Shown: one piece after another, positions 34,896 to 43,217 of the stretch | Layout of the letters: the number at the start of each line of letters is the position of its first letter | Numbering within the stretch: the first letter of the stretch is position 1 | Assembly: GCA_027619225.1 (NCBI GenBank) | Contig: JAQCFW010000009.1 | Span: 1 to 64,000, forward strand | From: Bacteroidota bacterium | GTDB taxonomy: Bacteria > Bacteroidota > Bacteroidia > Flavobacteriales_D > Sanyastnellaceae | Length of the DNA: 64,000 bases | Direction: 5' to 3' | Program-made: the position numbers and the translations under genes | The notes under the pieces: model-generated | Databases searched by the model: none | What the model was told of the DNA's origin: nothing | Seen by the model: only the letters and a program-made list of their open reading frames with translations

Positions 34896-35765
34896 ATGAT
34901 GACATATGATTCTTTATTAACATGGCTGGAGACGATAGGGCCTATTCGCCAAGCATTATATGCTGGGTTATTTACATGGGGGTTAACAGCAATAGGTGCT
35001 GCCCTGGTCTTTTTATTTAACGCATCAAATCGCAAGGTGTTAGATTGTGCGCTTGGATTTACTGGAGGTGTAATGATTGCTGCAAGTTTTTGGTCACTGC
35101 TATCTCCTGCAATCGCTTATGTCGAACTCCAAAATGAAATGGGATTAAGTACAATGCCACCGTGGTTGCCTCCTGCTATTGGGTTTTTTCTCGGAGCGTT
35201 GTTCTTATTTGTTTTAGATAAAATTATTCCTCATCTACATTTATTTGCCAAAAGGGAGGAGGCAGAAGGGATATCTACAGACTGGAGAAAAACTATTTTA
35301 TTAGTGTTGGCCATTGCACTGCATAATATCCCAGAAGGATTAGCTGTTGGAGTTGCCTTTGGTGCCCTTGCTAATCCAGAACTTTTAGGAATGGATGGCC
35401 ATTCAGTTTTCACAATAGGTGGTGCGGTTGCTTTAGCTATTGGAATTGGAATTCAAAATTTTCCGGAAGGATTTGCTGTCTCTATGCCTTTAAGAAGAAT
35501 GGGGGTCAGTAAATGGAAATCTTGGAAATGGGGTCAGCTGTCAGCTATTGTTGAACCCATATTTGCGGTAATAGGAGCTGCTATAGTCATGACGGTTTTG
35601 CCAATCCTTCCCTATGCTTTAGCTTTTGCTGCAGGAGCTATGATCTTTATTGTAGTAGAAGAAGTGATTCCTGAGAGTCAACGCGGGGGGAATACAGACC
35701 TTGCTACAATGGGATTAATCGTTGGATTCATCGTCATGATGTCGCTTGATGTTGGACTTGGGTAG
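34896..35765 (+). CDS. ZIP family divalent-metal transporter
   Basis: A 289-residue membrane protein with eight predicted helices. The metal-path motifs are HNIPEGLAVGVAFG (helix IV), QNFPEGFAVSMPLRRMG (helix V) and VVEEVIPESQRGGN near the C-terminus. LGFTGGVMIAASFWSLLSPAI is the typical first-half signature, and a His-containing loop (PHLHLFAKREEAEG) follows helix III. ZIP proteins import Zn2+, Fe2+ or Mn2+. The 18-bp gap to the regulator makes an operon likely, so metal-dependent control of this importer is inferred. Confidence 0.92.
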   Translation: MMTYDSLLTWLETIGPIRQALYAGLFTWGLTAIGAALVFLFNASNRKVLDCALGFTGGVMIAASFWSLLSPAIAYVELQNEMGLSTMPPWLPPAIGFFLGALFLFVLDKIIPHLHLFAKREEAEGISTDWRKTILLVLAIALHNIPEGLAVGVAFGALANPELLGMDGHSVFTIGGAVALAIGIGIQNFPEGFAVSMPLRRMGVSKWKSWKWGQLSAIVEPIFAVIGAAIVMTVLPILPYALAFAAGAMIFIVVEEVIPESQRGGNTDLATMGLIVGFIVMMSLDVGLG

Positions 35766-35770
35766 CGCTC

Positions 35771-37126
35771 TTATTGAGGAATTTCTGCTCCCCCAAACCT
35801 TCCGGAGCTCATCATCAGCACACAGTGGTTTTCTTTAGGAATAGCGTTAAGTCTTTTCTCCAGAGAATCTACTGATGTAATAACTTCAAGATCTTCTCTC
35901 CCAAAGGCATCTTTAACTTCTTGTATAGAGATCGCGGGCAGGCGTTTATGTTCTACAACTTTAGGGTCATAAAATACGATGGCTTTGTCTACAGCATCCA
36001 TGCTGTGAGAGTACTGAGGCAGGAATTCTTTGTTTAAGCTTGAAAAAGTATGAAGCTCAAAAACCGCAGTCACCTTCCTTTCAGGAAATGACCCAACAAC
36101 GCCTGATTGTGTCGCCTTGAGTTTAGAAGGAGCGTGAGCGAAATCTCTAAAGACAGTGAATTTTTTTTGCGGCCGTTCTACAGCCACTTCTAATCTCCTT
36201 GCAGCTCCTGTAAAACCTTCAATCGCTTTGTCGAACTGTTCTGCTGAGATAGATAGCGATTTGCAAATGGCTCTTGCTCCCGCTAAGTTTTGGAAATTGT
36301 GAGCCCCCACGAGTTTAGATATTGCGGTTGTGTTGTCAGAGTAGGTGATCACCGAGCTGCCATTGCCCGGAATACTAGAAGGCGTGAAATATGGCTCACA
36401 GTAAATGTCAGGTCTTTTGTTAGAAGCCTCTTTAATGAGGCTTAAAAGTTGAGAATCTTCACAGCAGTACACGAGTGTTGCTCCTTGTTCTAAAGTCTCA
36501 ATAAATTTCCGAAAAGTGTCTAAGTAGCTTTCTTCTGTTGGAAAAACATTTATGTGATCCCAGGCAATGCCCGTGATTATCGCTATGTGCGGTCTGTAGT
36601 GGAGAAATTTCGACCTGCTGTCAATGGGAGAGCTCAGGTATTCATCTCCTTCAATCACTGCCAAATCATTTTTTTTGTTCAATTCGAGCATGCGGTCGAA
36701 CCCCTCGAGTTGAGCACCAACCATATAATCAGCATTTCTCCCTAAAGCGCTCAAGACATGAAGAAGCATAGATGTAATGGTCGTCTTTCCATGAGAACCC
36801 CCAACGACTAAACGCTTTTTATCTTTGGTAGCGTTGAATAGAAATTCGGGATATGATTGAACGCTTAACCCTAGCTCTCGTGCCCGTGCAAGTTCAGGGT
36901 TATCTTTTCTCGCATGCATCCCCAGAATAACTACGTCTATCTTGTTAGTGAGATTCTCAGGGTGCCAACCCTCGCTATTAGGGAGCAACCCCGCTTTCTC
37001 AAGTCGACCTCTACTTGGCTCAAAGATTTGGTCATCACTCCCTGATACATTATGCCCGCTGTCTTTTAGCGCAAGGGCGAAATTGTGCATAGCACTTCCT
37101 CCAATTGCGATTAGGTGAATTCTCAT
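35771..37126 (-). CDS. mpl: UDP-N-acetylmuramate:L-Ala-gamma-D-Glu-meso-DAP ligase
   Basis: A 451-residue Mur-ligase family enzyme that recycles cell-wall tripeptide onto UDP-MurNAc. The N-terminal Rossmann-like domain is MRIHLIAIGGSAMHNFALALKDSGHNVSGSD, the ATP loop is VVGGSHGKTTITSMLLHVL, and VIEGDEYLSSPIDSRSKFLHYRPHIAIITGIAWDHINVFP is characteristic of Mpl rather than MurC. VFRDFAHAPSKLKAT and AVFELHTFSSLN lie in the C-terminal domain. Only 5 bp separate its stop from the convergent ZIP gene. Confidence 0.95.
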   Translation of the reverse strand: MRIHLIAIGGSAMHNFALALKDSGHNVSGSDDQIFEPSRGRLEKAGLLPNSEGWHPENLTNKIDVVILGMHARKDNPELARARELGLSVQSYPEFLFNATKDKKRLVVGGSHGKTTITSMLLHVLSALGRNADYMVGAQLEGFDRMLELNKKNDLAVIEGDEYLSSPIDSRSKFLHYRPHIAIITGIAWDHINVFPTEESYLDTFRKFIETLEQGATLVYCCEDSQLLSLIKEASNKRPDIYCEPYFTPSSIPGNGSSVITYSDNTTAISKLVGAHNFQNLAGARAICKSLSISAEQFDKAIEGFTGAARRLEVAVERPQKKFTVFRDFAHAPSKLKATQSGVVGSFPERKVTAVFELHTFSSLNKEFLPQYSHSMDAVDKAIVFYDPKVVEHKRLPAISIQEVKDAFGREDLEVITSVDSLEKRLNAIPKENHCVLMMSSGRFGGAEIPQ

Positions 37127-37194
37127 AATGGTAAAGTTGAGGATTCATAGGCGGTTTTTTATGAATTTTAAAATGTTTTTCCCACATTGCAACT

Positions 37195-38013
37195 ATGAAA
37201 ATTCGTGATGGTGTTTCAGCAACTTTTAGGGCCTTGCCTTTTATGGCTTCGAACGGTCTTTTAATTTGGTTTCTTCCAGCATTTTTTCTGACTATAGCCT
37301 TAAGTTTTGGAGCTTTTACTCTAATAGATATGGCAGTTGATGGTGCAGATCATCTGTATACAACAACGTTTGGGGAACATTCTTTAGCTGTATGCGGTGA
37401 AGGTATGATCGCAATGGATTGTATTGAGGAAATAATCAGAGCAATAGGTTCTTATATGTTGAGTATAGTTGTGTGGATTGGGCTTTTTTGGTTAAAAGTC
37501 AAACTCATGAAATACTTGGTGCTTATTTTCCTGGGCCCCGTAATGGCTATGCTGTCTGAACTTACAGAGCAGAAGATTACGGGTGTTGTTCGTCCATTTT
37601 CTTTGGGTAATTTTTTGCGAGAGGTGTTTCGAGGAATACGCACGGCCTTGCTTTATTTAATTATTGAGCTTTGTCTTGCGATTTTGCTTTTGATTGTGGC
37701 TCTCGTTGTTGGTTTTATGTTTCCTATTTTACTTCCAGTGATTGCTCCACTTGAGTTGTTAATTGCTTTTGTTATGGGGGCCTTCTTTTACGGTGCTGCT
37801 TCTATGGATTATGTTTGGGAGCGAGAAGGGGCCGGAGCTGTTGAATCTATTCGTATGGCTTTTAAATCTCGCCGTCTTGCAGTAGGATTAGGTATTGTAT
37901 TCTCGGTTTTAATGGCTATTCCCATTTTGAACTTTACACTTGCTCCAATCTTTGCCCCTGCGGTTACGGCTGTTGCAGCATCACTTGTGTTGAAAGGAAG
38001 CGCAGGAAATTAA
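37195..38013 (+). CDS. EI24/CysZ-like membrane protein
   Basis: A 272-residue EI24-domain protein with about six hydrophobic helices, including LLYLIIELCLAILLLIVALVVGFMFPILLPVIAPLELL. The YGAASMDYVWEREG motif precedes SIRMAFKSRRLAVGLGIVFSVLMAIPILNFTLAPIFAPAVTAVAASL at the C-terminus, which is family-typical. CysZ members move sulfate; the Bacteroidota group is uncharacterised. A CACATTGC sequence lies 4 nt before the ATG (one base off TAnnTTGC). It is divergent from mpl. Confidence 0.87.
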   Translation: MKIRDGVSATFRALPFMASNGLLIWFLPAFFLTIALSFGAFTLIDMAVDGADHLYTTTFGEHSLAVCGEGMIAMDCIEEIIRAIGSYMLSIVVWIGLFWLKVKLMKYLVLIFLGPVMAMLSELTEQKITGVVRPFSLGNFLREVFRGIRTALLYLIIELCLAILLLIVALVVGFMFPILLPVIAPLELLIAFVMGAFFYGAASMDYVWEREGAGAVESIRMAFKSRRLAVGLGIVFSVLMAIPILNFTLAPIFAPAVTAVAASLVLKGSAGN

Positions 38014-38062
38014 AGTTGAGTTTAAGTTTGTGATATTTTTTCGGCAGAGAGTGTCGTGGGTC

Positions 38063-38274
38063 TGTGCGGACAGTGTCGTCGCACTTTTTTTTAATTTATC
38101 TATTACATCTGTTAATGCTAGATAAATTCAGACACTGCTGTGTTTACATGTTAGCGCACTTTTGAATTGTATTTCTGCGTTAACGTGTAACCGCACTTGT
38201 GATTAGGTTTTTTAAGATTATATAGGGGTTGCGAGGGTGATTTTGTGTAAGAACGTTTACACTGTCGACACACA
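38063..38274. repeat. Composite inverted-repeat element, copy B (212 bp), in the 309-bp EI24 / aroA gap
   Basis: The gap 38014-38322 between convergent genes carries four sites: L1 38063-38092 (TGTGCGGACAGTGTCGTCGC), L2 38139-38163 (TGTGTTTACATGTTAGCGCA), R2 38176-38200 (inverted, TGCGGTTACACGTTAACGCA) and R1 38249-38274 (inverted, TGTGTCGACAGTGTAAACG). The element starts TGTG and ends CACA. L2 begins 76 bp from the left edge, exactly as in copy C. A T8 run follows L1. No gene or target duplication is visible. Confidence 0.72.
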
Positions 38275-38322
38275 GTGGTGTTGTATCAACCCACAGTACA
38301 TAGTGAAATGGAGTTGATCAAG

Positions 38323-39606
38323 CTATGGGACCTCACACATGCAACCACCTATGCTGGCGAGATCATCAAAAAACATAGGATAGCTTTTGGCAACGCAATC
38401 AGCGTCTAAGATCTCGATGTCAGCCGCGCCAGCACAGCCTAAGATAGCCGCAGCCATAACGATGCGGTGATCGCCATGAGGGTCAATACGGCAAGCTGTC
38501 GTTTTTTTACAAGGGTGAATAACCAATGTATCATCCTCTCTTTCTATTCTTACACCGGCTTTAGCGAACTCAGAGATGAGTACTGAGGCTCTGTCTGATT
38601 CTTTTGATGAAAGTCTGTTGGCGCCGCTTAAACGAGATGGTTTGTTGCTAAAGGCTGCGAGAGCGCATAGAACAGGGAAGAGGTCTGGCGAATTCGACAA
38701 GTCTAGGTTAATTGCGCGAGGTCTCTTTTTCTTCAAGTTTAGGCCGTCATCTGTTCCAAGTATATGATAACCGGCGAAGAGCATAGCTCCTTTGATGGCC
38801 GAGTCGGCTTGCGTAAATATTCCACGTATGCCCTTTATTTCTAAATCGGGGCGAGCACATAGTCCACCAAGAACGAGGAAGGTGGAGGCGGCGCTCCAAT
38901 CTCCGTCTGTTGATAGAGGGAGAGATCGAGAGGTTTGGCCTGCAGGGATGAGGAAGGTGTCGCAGGAATCGAGCGTTTCATGAGTGAAATCAAGGTCGAA
39001 CGCCCGCATCACTTCAAGGGTCATTTCAATGTAGGGCCGGGAGGTTAAGTTGTGCACCAAGACCTTTGAATCCTTTTCAGCATAAGGCAGAGCAAGCAAA
39101 AGGCCGGTTAGAAATTGGGAGCTTATGCTACCGTCAATTTCGATTTCACCGCCAACCAATGGTCCTTCAATTGTAATGGGCAATGTGTTGCCGCCAGTCG
39201 TTTTTACGCCAAGAGCAGCGAGGCCGTTAGTGACCATTTCAAATGGGCGATTCATCAATGAGCCTTCACCAGTTAAGGTAAGTGTGTCAAGTGAAAGAGC
39301 GGCAATGGGGGCAAACAAGCGTGCTGCAAGGCCAGATTCGCCAGCATGTAATTTTTCACTTCGTGGGCGAGGGATGCTGGATTGGCAGGGTGTGATCCTA
39401 ACGGAGTCGCTGCCAAGTTCTATTTCTCCCCCAAGAGCGGCGGCAATGCTTAAAGCGATGTTCGTGTCGTCACAATCACTGATTCCATGAAGCATTGTCG
39501 GGGAGTCTGCCAATAGGGCAGCAGCAATAAAGCGTGCGCTAAGACTTTTCGAAGGGGGAGCTGTGACTTCACCTGAAAGCGTGCTTGGCGAAACGCGAAT
39601 TATCAT
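38323..39606 (-). CDS. aroA: 3-phosphoshikimate 1-carboxyvinyltransferase (EPSP synthase)
   Basis: A 427-residue enzyme of the shikimate pathway. Landmarks: TAPPSKSLSARFIAAALLAD (PEP/shikimate-3-phosphate binding), HAGESGLAARLFAPIAALS, LTGEGSLMNRPFEMV, the SSQFLTGLLLALPY segment and the C-terminal DPHGDHRIVMAAAILGCAGA. It transfers enolpyruvate from PEP to shikimate-3-phosphate. It is the last gene of the minus-strand run from the symporter at 45885, overlapping the ubiE stop by 4 bp (ATGA). Confidence 0.96.
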   Translation of the reverse strand: MIIRVSPSTLSGEVTAPPSKSLSARFIAAALLADSPTMLHGISDCDDTNIALSIAAALGGEIELGSDSVRITPCQSSIPRPRSEKLHAGESGLAARLFAPIAALSLDTLTLTGEGSLMNRPFEMVTNGLAALGVKTTGGNTLPITIEGPLVGGEIEIDGSISSQFLTGLLLALPYAEKDSKVLVHNLTSRPYIEMTLEVMRAFDLDFTHETLDSCDTFLIPAGQTSRSLPLSTDGDWSAASTFLVLGGLCARPDLEIKGIRGIFTQADSAIKGAMLFAGYHILGTDDGLNLKKKRPRAINLDLSNSPDLFPVLCALAAFSNKPSRLSGANRLSSKESDRASVLISEFAKAGVRIEREDDTLVIHPCKKTTACRIDPHGDHRIVMAAAILGCAGAADIEILDADCVAKSYPMFFDDLASIGGCMCEVP

Positions 39607-40358
39607 TTTTCAGCGCCAGGTTTACGGCCAAGATAAATGCTTGCTATTCCTCCTGTAAGTGGGATGGCACGGAGGTCGATAAAGCGAGCAGTTTTGAGAC
39701 GTTCTAAGAATTCTGCGCCTTCTGGGAAGGCCTTTACACTTTCAGGAAGATAGGTGTATGCGGCTGGATCTCGAGAGACCAATCGACCTATTACGGGCAT
39801 GATATGCGTAAAATATAATGCGAATAATTGCTTGACAGGAAATGATTTAGGTTTGCTAAATTCAAGTATTACTGTAAGAGAGCCGGGTGTCAAGACTCGA
39901 TACATTTCTGAAAGCCCAAGGTCTAAATTTTCGAAGTTTCTAACACCGAAGGCCACTGTGTATGCATCGAATGATTCGTCCTGAAATGGTAGATTTTCAG
40001 AGTCGCCTTGGATTAAAGTGATGCGGTCATTGAGACCTTTTGCAGCCACCTTTTTTATACCAACATCTAACATCCCCTGTGAGAGATCCATAGCTGTCAT
40101 ATGAGATGGTAGTCCCATGCGCACTGCTTCTATCGCGAAATCTCCTGTTCCGGTTGCCATATCTAGAATTGTTCTAGGTGTGCGCGTTTCGCGTTTCAGT
40201 ATCCTTATGCATTTTTTACGCCATAGCACATCAATTCCCATTGAGAAGAAGTGATTCAGGAAATCGTATTTGGGAGCTATACTGTCGAACATACGCTCGA
40301 CTTGTTTCTTTTTAGTTTCTTCGGAAACTGCTGTATATGGTGTGACTTTTGTGCCCAT
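39603..40358 (-). CDS. ubiE: Demethylmenaquinone/ubiquinone methyltransferase
   Basis: A 251-residue SAM-dependent methyltransferase. MFDSIAPKYDFLNHFFSMGIDVLWRKK is the UbiE/MenG N-terminal signature, ILDMATGTGDFAIEAVRMG is the SAM motif I, and DAYTVAFGVRNFENLDLGLSEMYRVLTPG and EFSKPKSFPVKQLFALYF are family blocks. In Bacteroidota, which use menaquinone, it should perform the last methylation of menaquinone synthesis. It sits 20 bp after trkH and overlaps aroA by 4 bp. Confidence 0.95.
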   Translation of the reverse strand: MGTKVTPYTAVSEETKKKQVERMFDSIAPKYDFLNHFFSMGIDVLWRKKCIRILKRETRTPRTILDMATGTGDFAIEAVRMGLPSHMTAMDLSQGMLDVGIKKVAAKGLNDRITLIQGDSENLPFQDESFDAYTVAFGVRNFENLDLGLSEMYRVLTPGSLTVILEFSKPKSFPVKQLFALYFTHIMPVIGRLVSRDPAAYTYLPESVKAFPEGAEFLERLKTARFIDLRAIPLTGGIASIYLGRKPGAEK

Positions 40359-40378
40359 TGTCTATTTGACTTTGTTAT

Positions 40379-42205
40379 TTAGCCAATCATTGTGTGGCCT
40401 TCAGGATATTTGAAGTGTGTTTCTATTAGGTTGCCGCCAATAGCAAACGCTACAGTAAGTGTTCCTACTCGTCCGATGAACATAGAAATTAAAATGATAA
40501 GCTTCCCTGCTGGTGTAAGAAGTGGTGTAAGGCCTGTACTTAATCCCACTGTGCCCATGGCGCTGATTTGTTCGAAGGCGAGGTCTATAAAACGGTACTC
40601 ACCCTTAGCCAGTAATGAGGCTTCTGTTATAGTGAGTAAAAACAGAAAGATCATATTTCCTAGGATAAAGAACATAAGAACGCTGTAAGCTCGGGATCTT
40701 AGAGTAGGGTGAATTGTTCGCTTGAAGAGTTGGACATGGTCGAATCCTCTCACAGTACGCCAAACGTCACTTAATATAACCGAGAACGTAGATGTTTTAA
40801 TCCCACCTCCCGTTGATGAAGACGAGCCGCCAATAAACATCAAGGCTATAAAGATAAAGATCATGGGGAGGCCCACAGAGTTTATGTTTACTGAGTTAAA
40901 GCCGGAAGTTCTGGTAACGCTTTGGAATACTGACGTCGTGAATTTCCCGAAACCAGACATGCCAGAGAGTACACCATTCCATTCAAGAATGGCGAAAGCA
41001 ACAGACCCGAACACAACCAATATAAGTGAGAAATAGAGAGCGATTTTCGTAGCGAACCCTATTGTCTTCCAAGGGTAGATGAGTCTGCTGCGAAGACGAG
41101 CGGGGTCAAATATGTCGAAAAGAGCTACCGTACCTAAAGCGCCTAAGAAAACAAGTGCCGTTATCACCCAGTGAGCCAGCCAATTTGTGGAGACCCATGG
41201 ATGAGTGAATCCGTCAGTAAACAAGCTGATTCCGGCATTGTTAAATGCGGATACACTGTGAAAAATAGAGGAAAAGACCCTGTCGCCTAACCCAGAAAAA
41301 GGTATTTCGGAAGACCAAACAACACCGAGTGCAATCGCACCAAGAGCCTCAATTACCAGACACCAAATGACAACCCTTCCAAGGGTGCCTTTCCCGCTTA
41401 GGAAGTTGTCTCGATAGACGAAATCTTCGATGACATCGTGTTGGCTTACAGATACACCGAAGCGGGCTGCGAGGGCGAGAACGGATGCGAATGCGATTAC
41501 ATTCAGGCCTCCGAGCTGGATGAGGGCGAGAATGACAATTTGGCCTTTAAAAGTGAAGAAATGCATAGCGTCCTCAACCATCAATCCTGTTACACAAGAA
41601 GCGGAAGTAGAGGTAAAGAAGGCGTCCAATGCATTCATCCCATTGCCGCTGGAGGTCATCTCGGGCATCATGAGAAGGAGTGTTCCGACTGTGATAATAC
41701 CTAAAAAACTGAGAATAAAAATAACGGCGGGATGCATCTTTATTTTTGGGATAACGCTCCCTTTGCGCGTAAGCTCGGCGATGATAACGATGAAGAAGTA
41801 ACCCTGGATAAAGATTAAACTGATATCTTCTCCAGACGAGATAGAGAGTTTCTCCAGTAGCGGGACAAAAAGCAATTCGCCTGTTATAATGTGGCTTGCC
41901 CCTTCGATGATTAAAATGAACATTACGAACCCTTCAAACCAAGTTTTTTTGAGGTATTCCCAAGGATGAAAATCGTAAATAAATTTTATGAGGTAGAGAG
42001 ATACGTAAAACCCGAAGCTGTATCTCATCACATTCATCATATTTACATCACCATGAACAGTGTGAGGGAAACCGTAATAAATTGTTAGCGTGATAAGGGC
42101 TGTAAAAGAAACAAATAGGTTAAGTATCTTTAATACACGAAGGTTTTTTGCCTTCGATTTATAGAGGTAAACATTTCCTATTTCGCGGAATTCGTTAAAT
42201 GTCAT
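40379..42205 (-). CDS. TrkH/KtrB family potassium transporter
   Basis: A 608-residue K+ translocating subunit. An extra ~150-residue N-terminal membrane region (about four helices) precedes the Trk core. The core has four P-loop repeats, visible as ALDAFFTSTSASCVTGLMV, FHSVSAFNNAGISLFTDGF, VTRTSGFNSVNINSVG with FIGGSSSSTGGGIKTST, and EQISAMGTVGLSTGLTP. The glycine of each selectivity-filter loop is present. No TrkA/KtrA regulatory gene is adjacent. The start overlaps the stop of the rfaE1-type kinase by 4 bp. Confidence 0.92.
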   Translation of the reverse strand: MTFNEFREIGNVYLYKSKAKNLRVLKILNLFVSFTALITLTIYYGFPHTVHGDVNMMNVMRYSFGFYVSLYLIKFIYDFHPWEYLKKTWFEGFVMFILIIEGASHIITGELLFVPLLEKLSISSGEDISLIFIQGYFFIVIIAELTRKGSVIPKIKMHPAVIFILSFLGIITVGTLLLMMPEMTSSGNGMNALDAFFTSTSASCVTGLMVEDAMHFFTFKGQIVILALIQLGGLNVIAFASVLALAARFGVSVSQHDVIEDFVYRDNFLSGKGTLGRVVIWCLVIEALGAIALGVVWSSEIPFSGLGDRVFSSIFHSVSAFNNAGISLFTDGFTHPWVSTNWLAHWVITALVFLGALGTVALFDIFDPARLRSRLIYPWKTIGFATKIALYFSLILVVFGSVAFAILEWNGVLSGMSGFGKFTTSVFQSVTRTSGFNSVNINSVGLPMIFIFIALMFIGGSSSSTGGGIKTSTFSVILSDVWRTVRGFDHVQLFKRTIHPTLRSRAYSVLMFFILGNMIFLFLLTITEASLLAKGEYRFIDLAFEQISAMGTVGLSTGLTPLLTPAGKLIILISMFIGRVGTLTVAFAIGGNLIETHFKYPEGHTMIG

Positions 42206-43188
42206 ACCTCAGCGATGAGTTGTTCTAAATCAACGGTTACTACCCCACTGTGTTCACAGACCTGACCGGCAGCAATATTTGCGACCTCTGCTATTTGTAA
42301 AGGTGTAGCGCCAGCAGCGAGCATCAGAGATGCTGTTGCGATCACTGTGTCACCAGCTCCACTAACGTCTATGACGTTGCTGGGTCGTGATTTGATGTGT
42401 AGGTGACTAGTTTCCTCGGTATTTTCACCTTCAGGACAATGAATCCACATGCCATGAGATCCCAATGTTGTTATAGAAATCTTAGGTGAGAGCTTGTTGT
42501 GTAATTCATTTAAGGCATCGGGAAGTCCCATAGGAAGATCAATGTCACGTTGAAGACCTTCACGTAATTCTTGAATGTTGGGTTTGAAAAGATCGACGCC
42601 CGGGTAATTGAAAAACCCTCTTAATTTAGGGTCTACAGTTACGGGAATGCCGCGCTTTTTTGCTTCATCAGTAAGGGCCTTAATAATTTCGGGGGTGAGT
42701 ACGCCTTTGTCGTAGTCCTCGAAAATAACAACGTCAATCTTTGAGTTGTTCATGATTTTAAGACAAGCTTCGATGAGTTTTTTAGCTGTTTGATTGCTTA
42801 TCGCTTTGTCAGATTCTTCATCAACCCTGAGCATATGTTCGTTATCTCGAATAATTCGAGTTTTAATTGTTGTAATACGCCCCTCCTCATAAAGAAAGGC
42901 AGAATCTCCCATCGAGCTTGCTCGAAAAAGATCCTGTAGTCTCTCACCGGCTGAGTCATTTCCTATGACGGTTGCAATGTGAACTTTGGCACCTAGAGCT
43001 TGCACGTTTCGAGCTACGTTACCTGCTCCGCCAGCTCTTTCGTCTCGGCCTGACATCAAGACTACCGGCACAGGAGCTTCGGGAGACAGTCGCTCTACGG
43101 TCCCGAATAAGTACGAGTCGAGCATCACATCACCCACCACCAAGGCGGAGAGATTAGCGATGTTCTTTATGGCTTCTTTTTTTGTCAT
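42202..43188 (-). CDS. PfkB-family sugar kinase, RfaE1/HldE N-domain type (heptose-7-phosphate kinase)
   Basis: A 328-residue ribokinase-fold enzyme. RLSPEAPVPVVLMSGRDERAGGAGNVARNVQALGAKV is the substrate-binding signature of the HldE kinase domain, and NVIDVSGAGDTVIATASLMLAAG carries the catalytic Asp. VTVDPKLRGFFNYPGVDLFKPN is also typical. It would phosphorylate D-glycero-D-manno-heptose-7-phosphate in lipopolysaccharide core synthesis. The nucleotidyltransferase half of HldE is absent and not adjacent, as often in this phylum. It lies 29 bp after the aminotransferase and overlaps trkH. Confidence 0.86.
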   Translation of the reverse strand: MTKKEAIKNIANLSALVVGDVMLDSYLFGTVERLSPEAPVPVVLMSGRDERAGGAGNVARNVQALGAKVHIATVIGNDSAGERLQDLFRASSMGDSAFLYEEGRITTIKTRIIRDNEHMLRVDEESDKAISNQTAKKLIEACLKIMNNSKIDVVIFEDYDKGVLTPEIIKALTDEAKKRGIPVTVDPKLRGFFNYPGVDLFKPNIQELREGLQRDIDLPMGLPDALNELHNKLSPKISITTLGSHGMWIHCPEGENTEETSHLHIKSRPSNVIDVSGAGDTVIATASLMLAAGATPLQIAEVANIAAGQVCEHSGVVTVDLEQLIAEV

Positions 43189-43217
43189 TTGATTTTTAGG
43201 CCAAACCTTAACTCCGA

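Noticed and set aside
38063-38274. CRISPR array or integron attC site as an explanation for the clustered motifs
   Set aside because: Repeats are too degenerate, unequally spaced and inverted at one end for CRISPR, no cas genes are present, and the GTTRRRY core expected of attC is not conserved.
38063-38274. REP elements of a RAYT transposase
   Set aside because: The GTAG-type tetranucleotide preceding REP hairpins is missing and no RAYT gene is visible.
38290-38320. TTGATCAA near the end of aroA as a second FNR-type site
   Set aside because: It lacks the 4-nt spacer of the FNR box and lies at the 3' end of a gene, not in a promoter.
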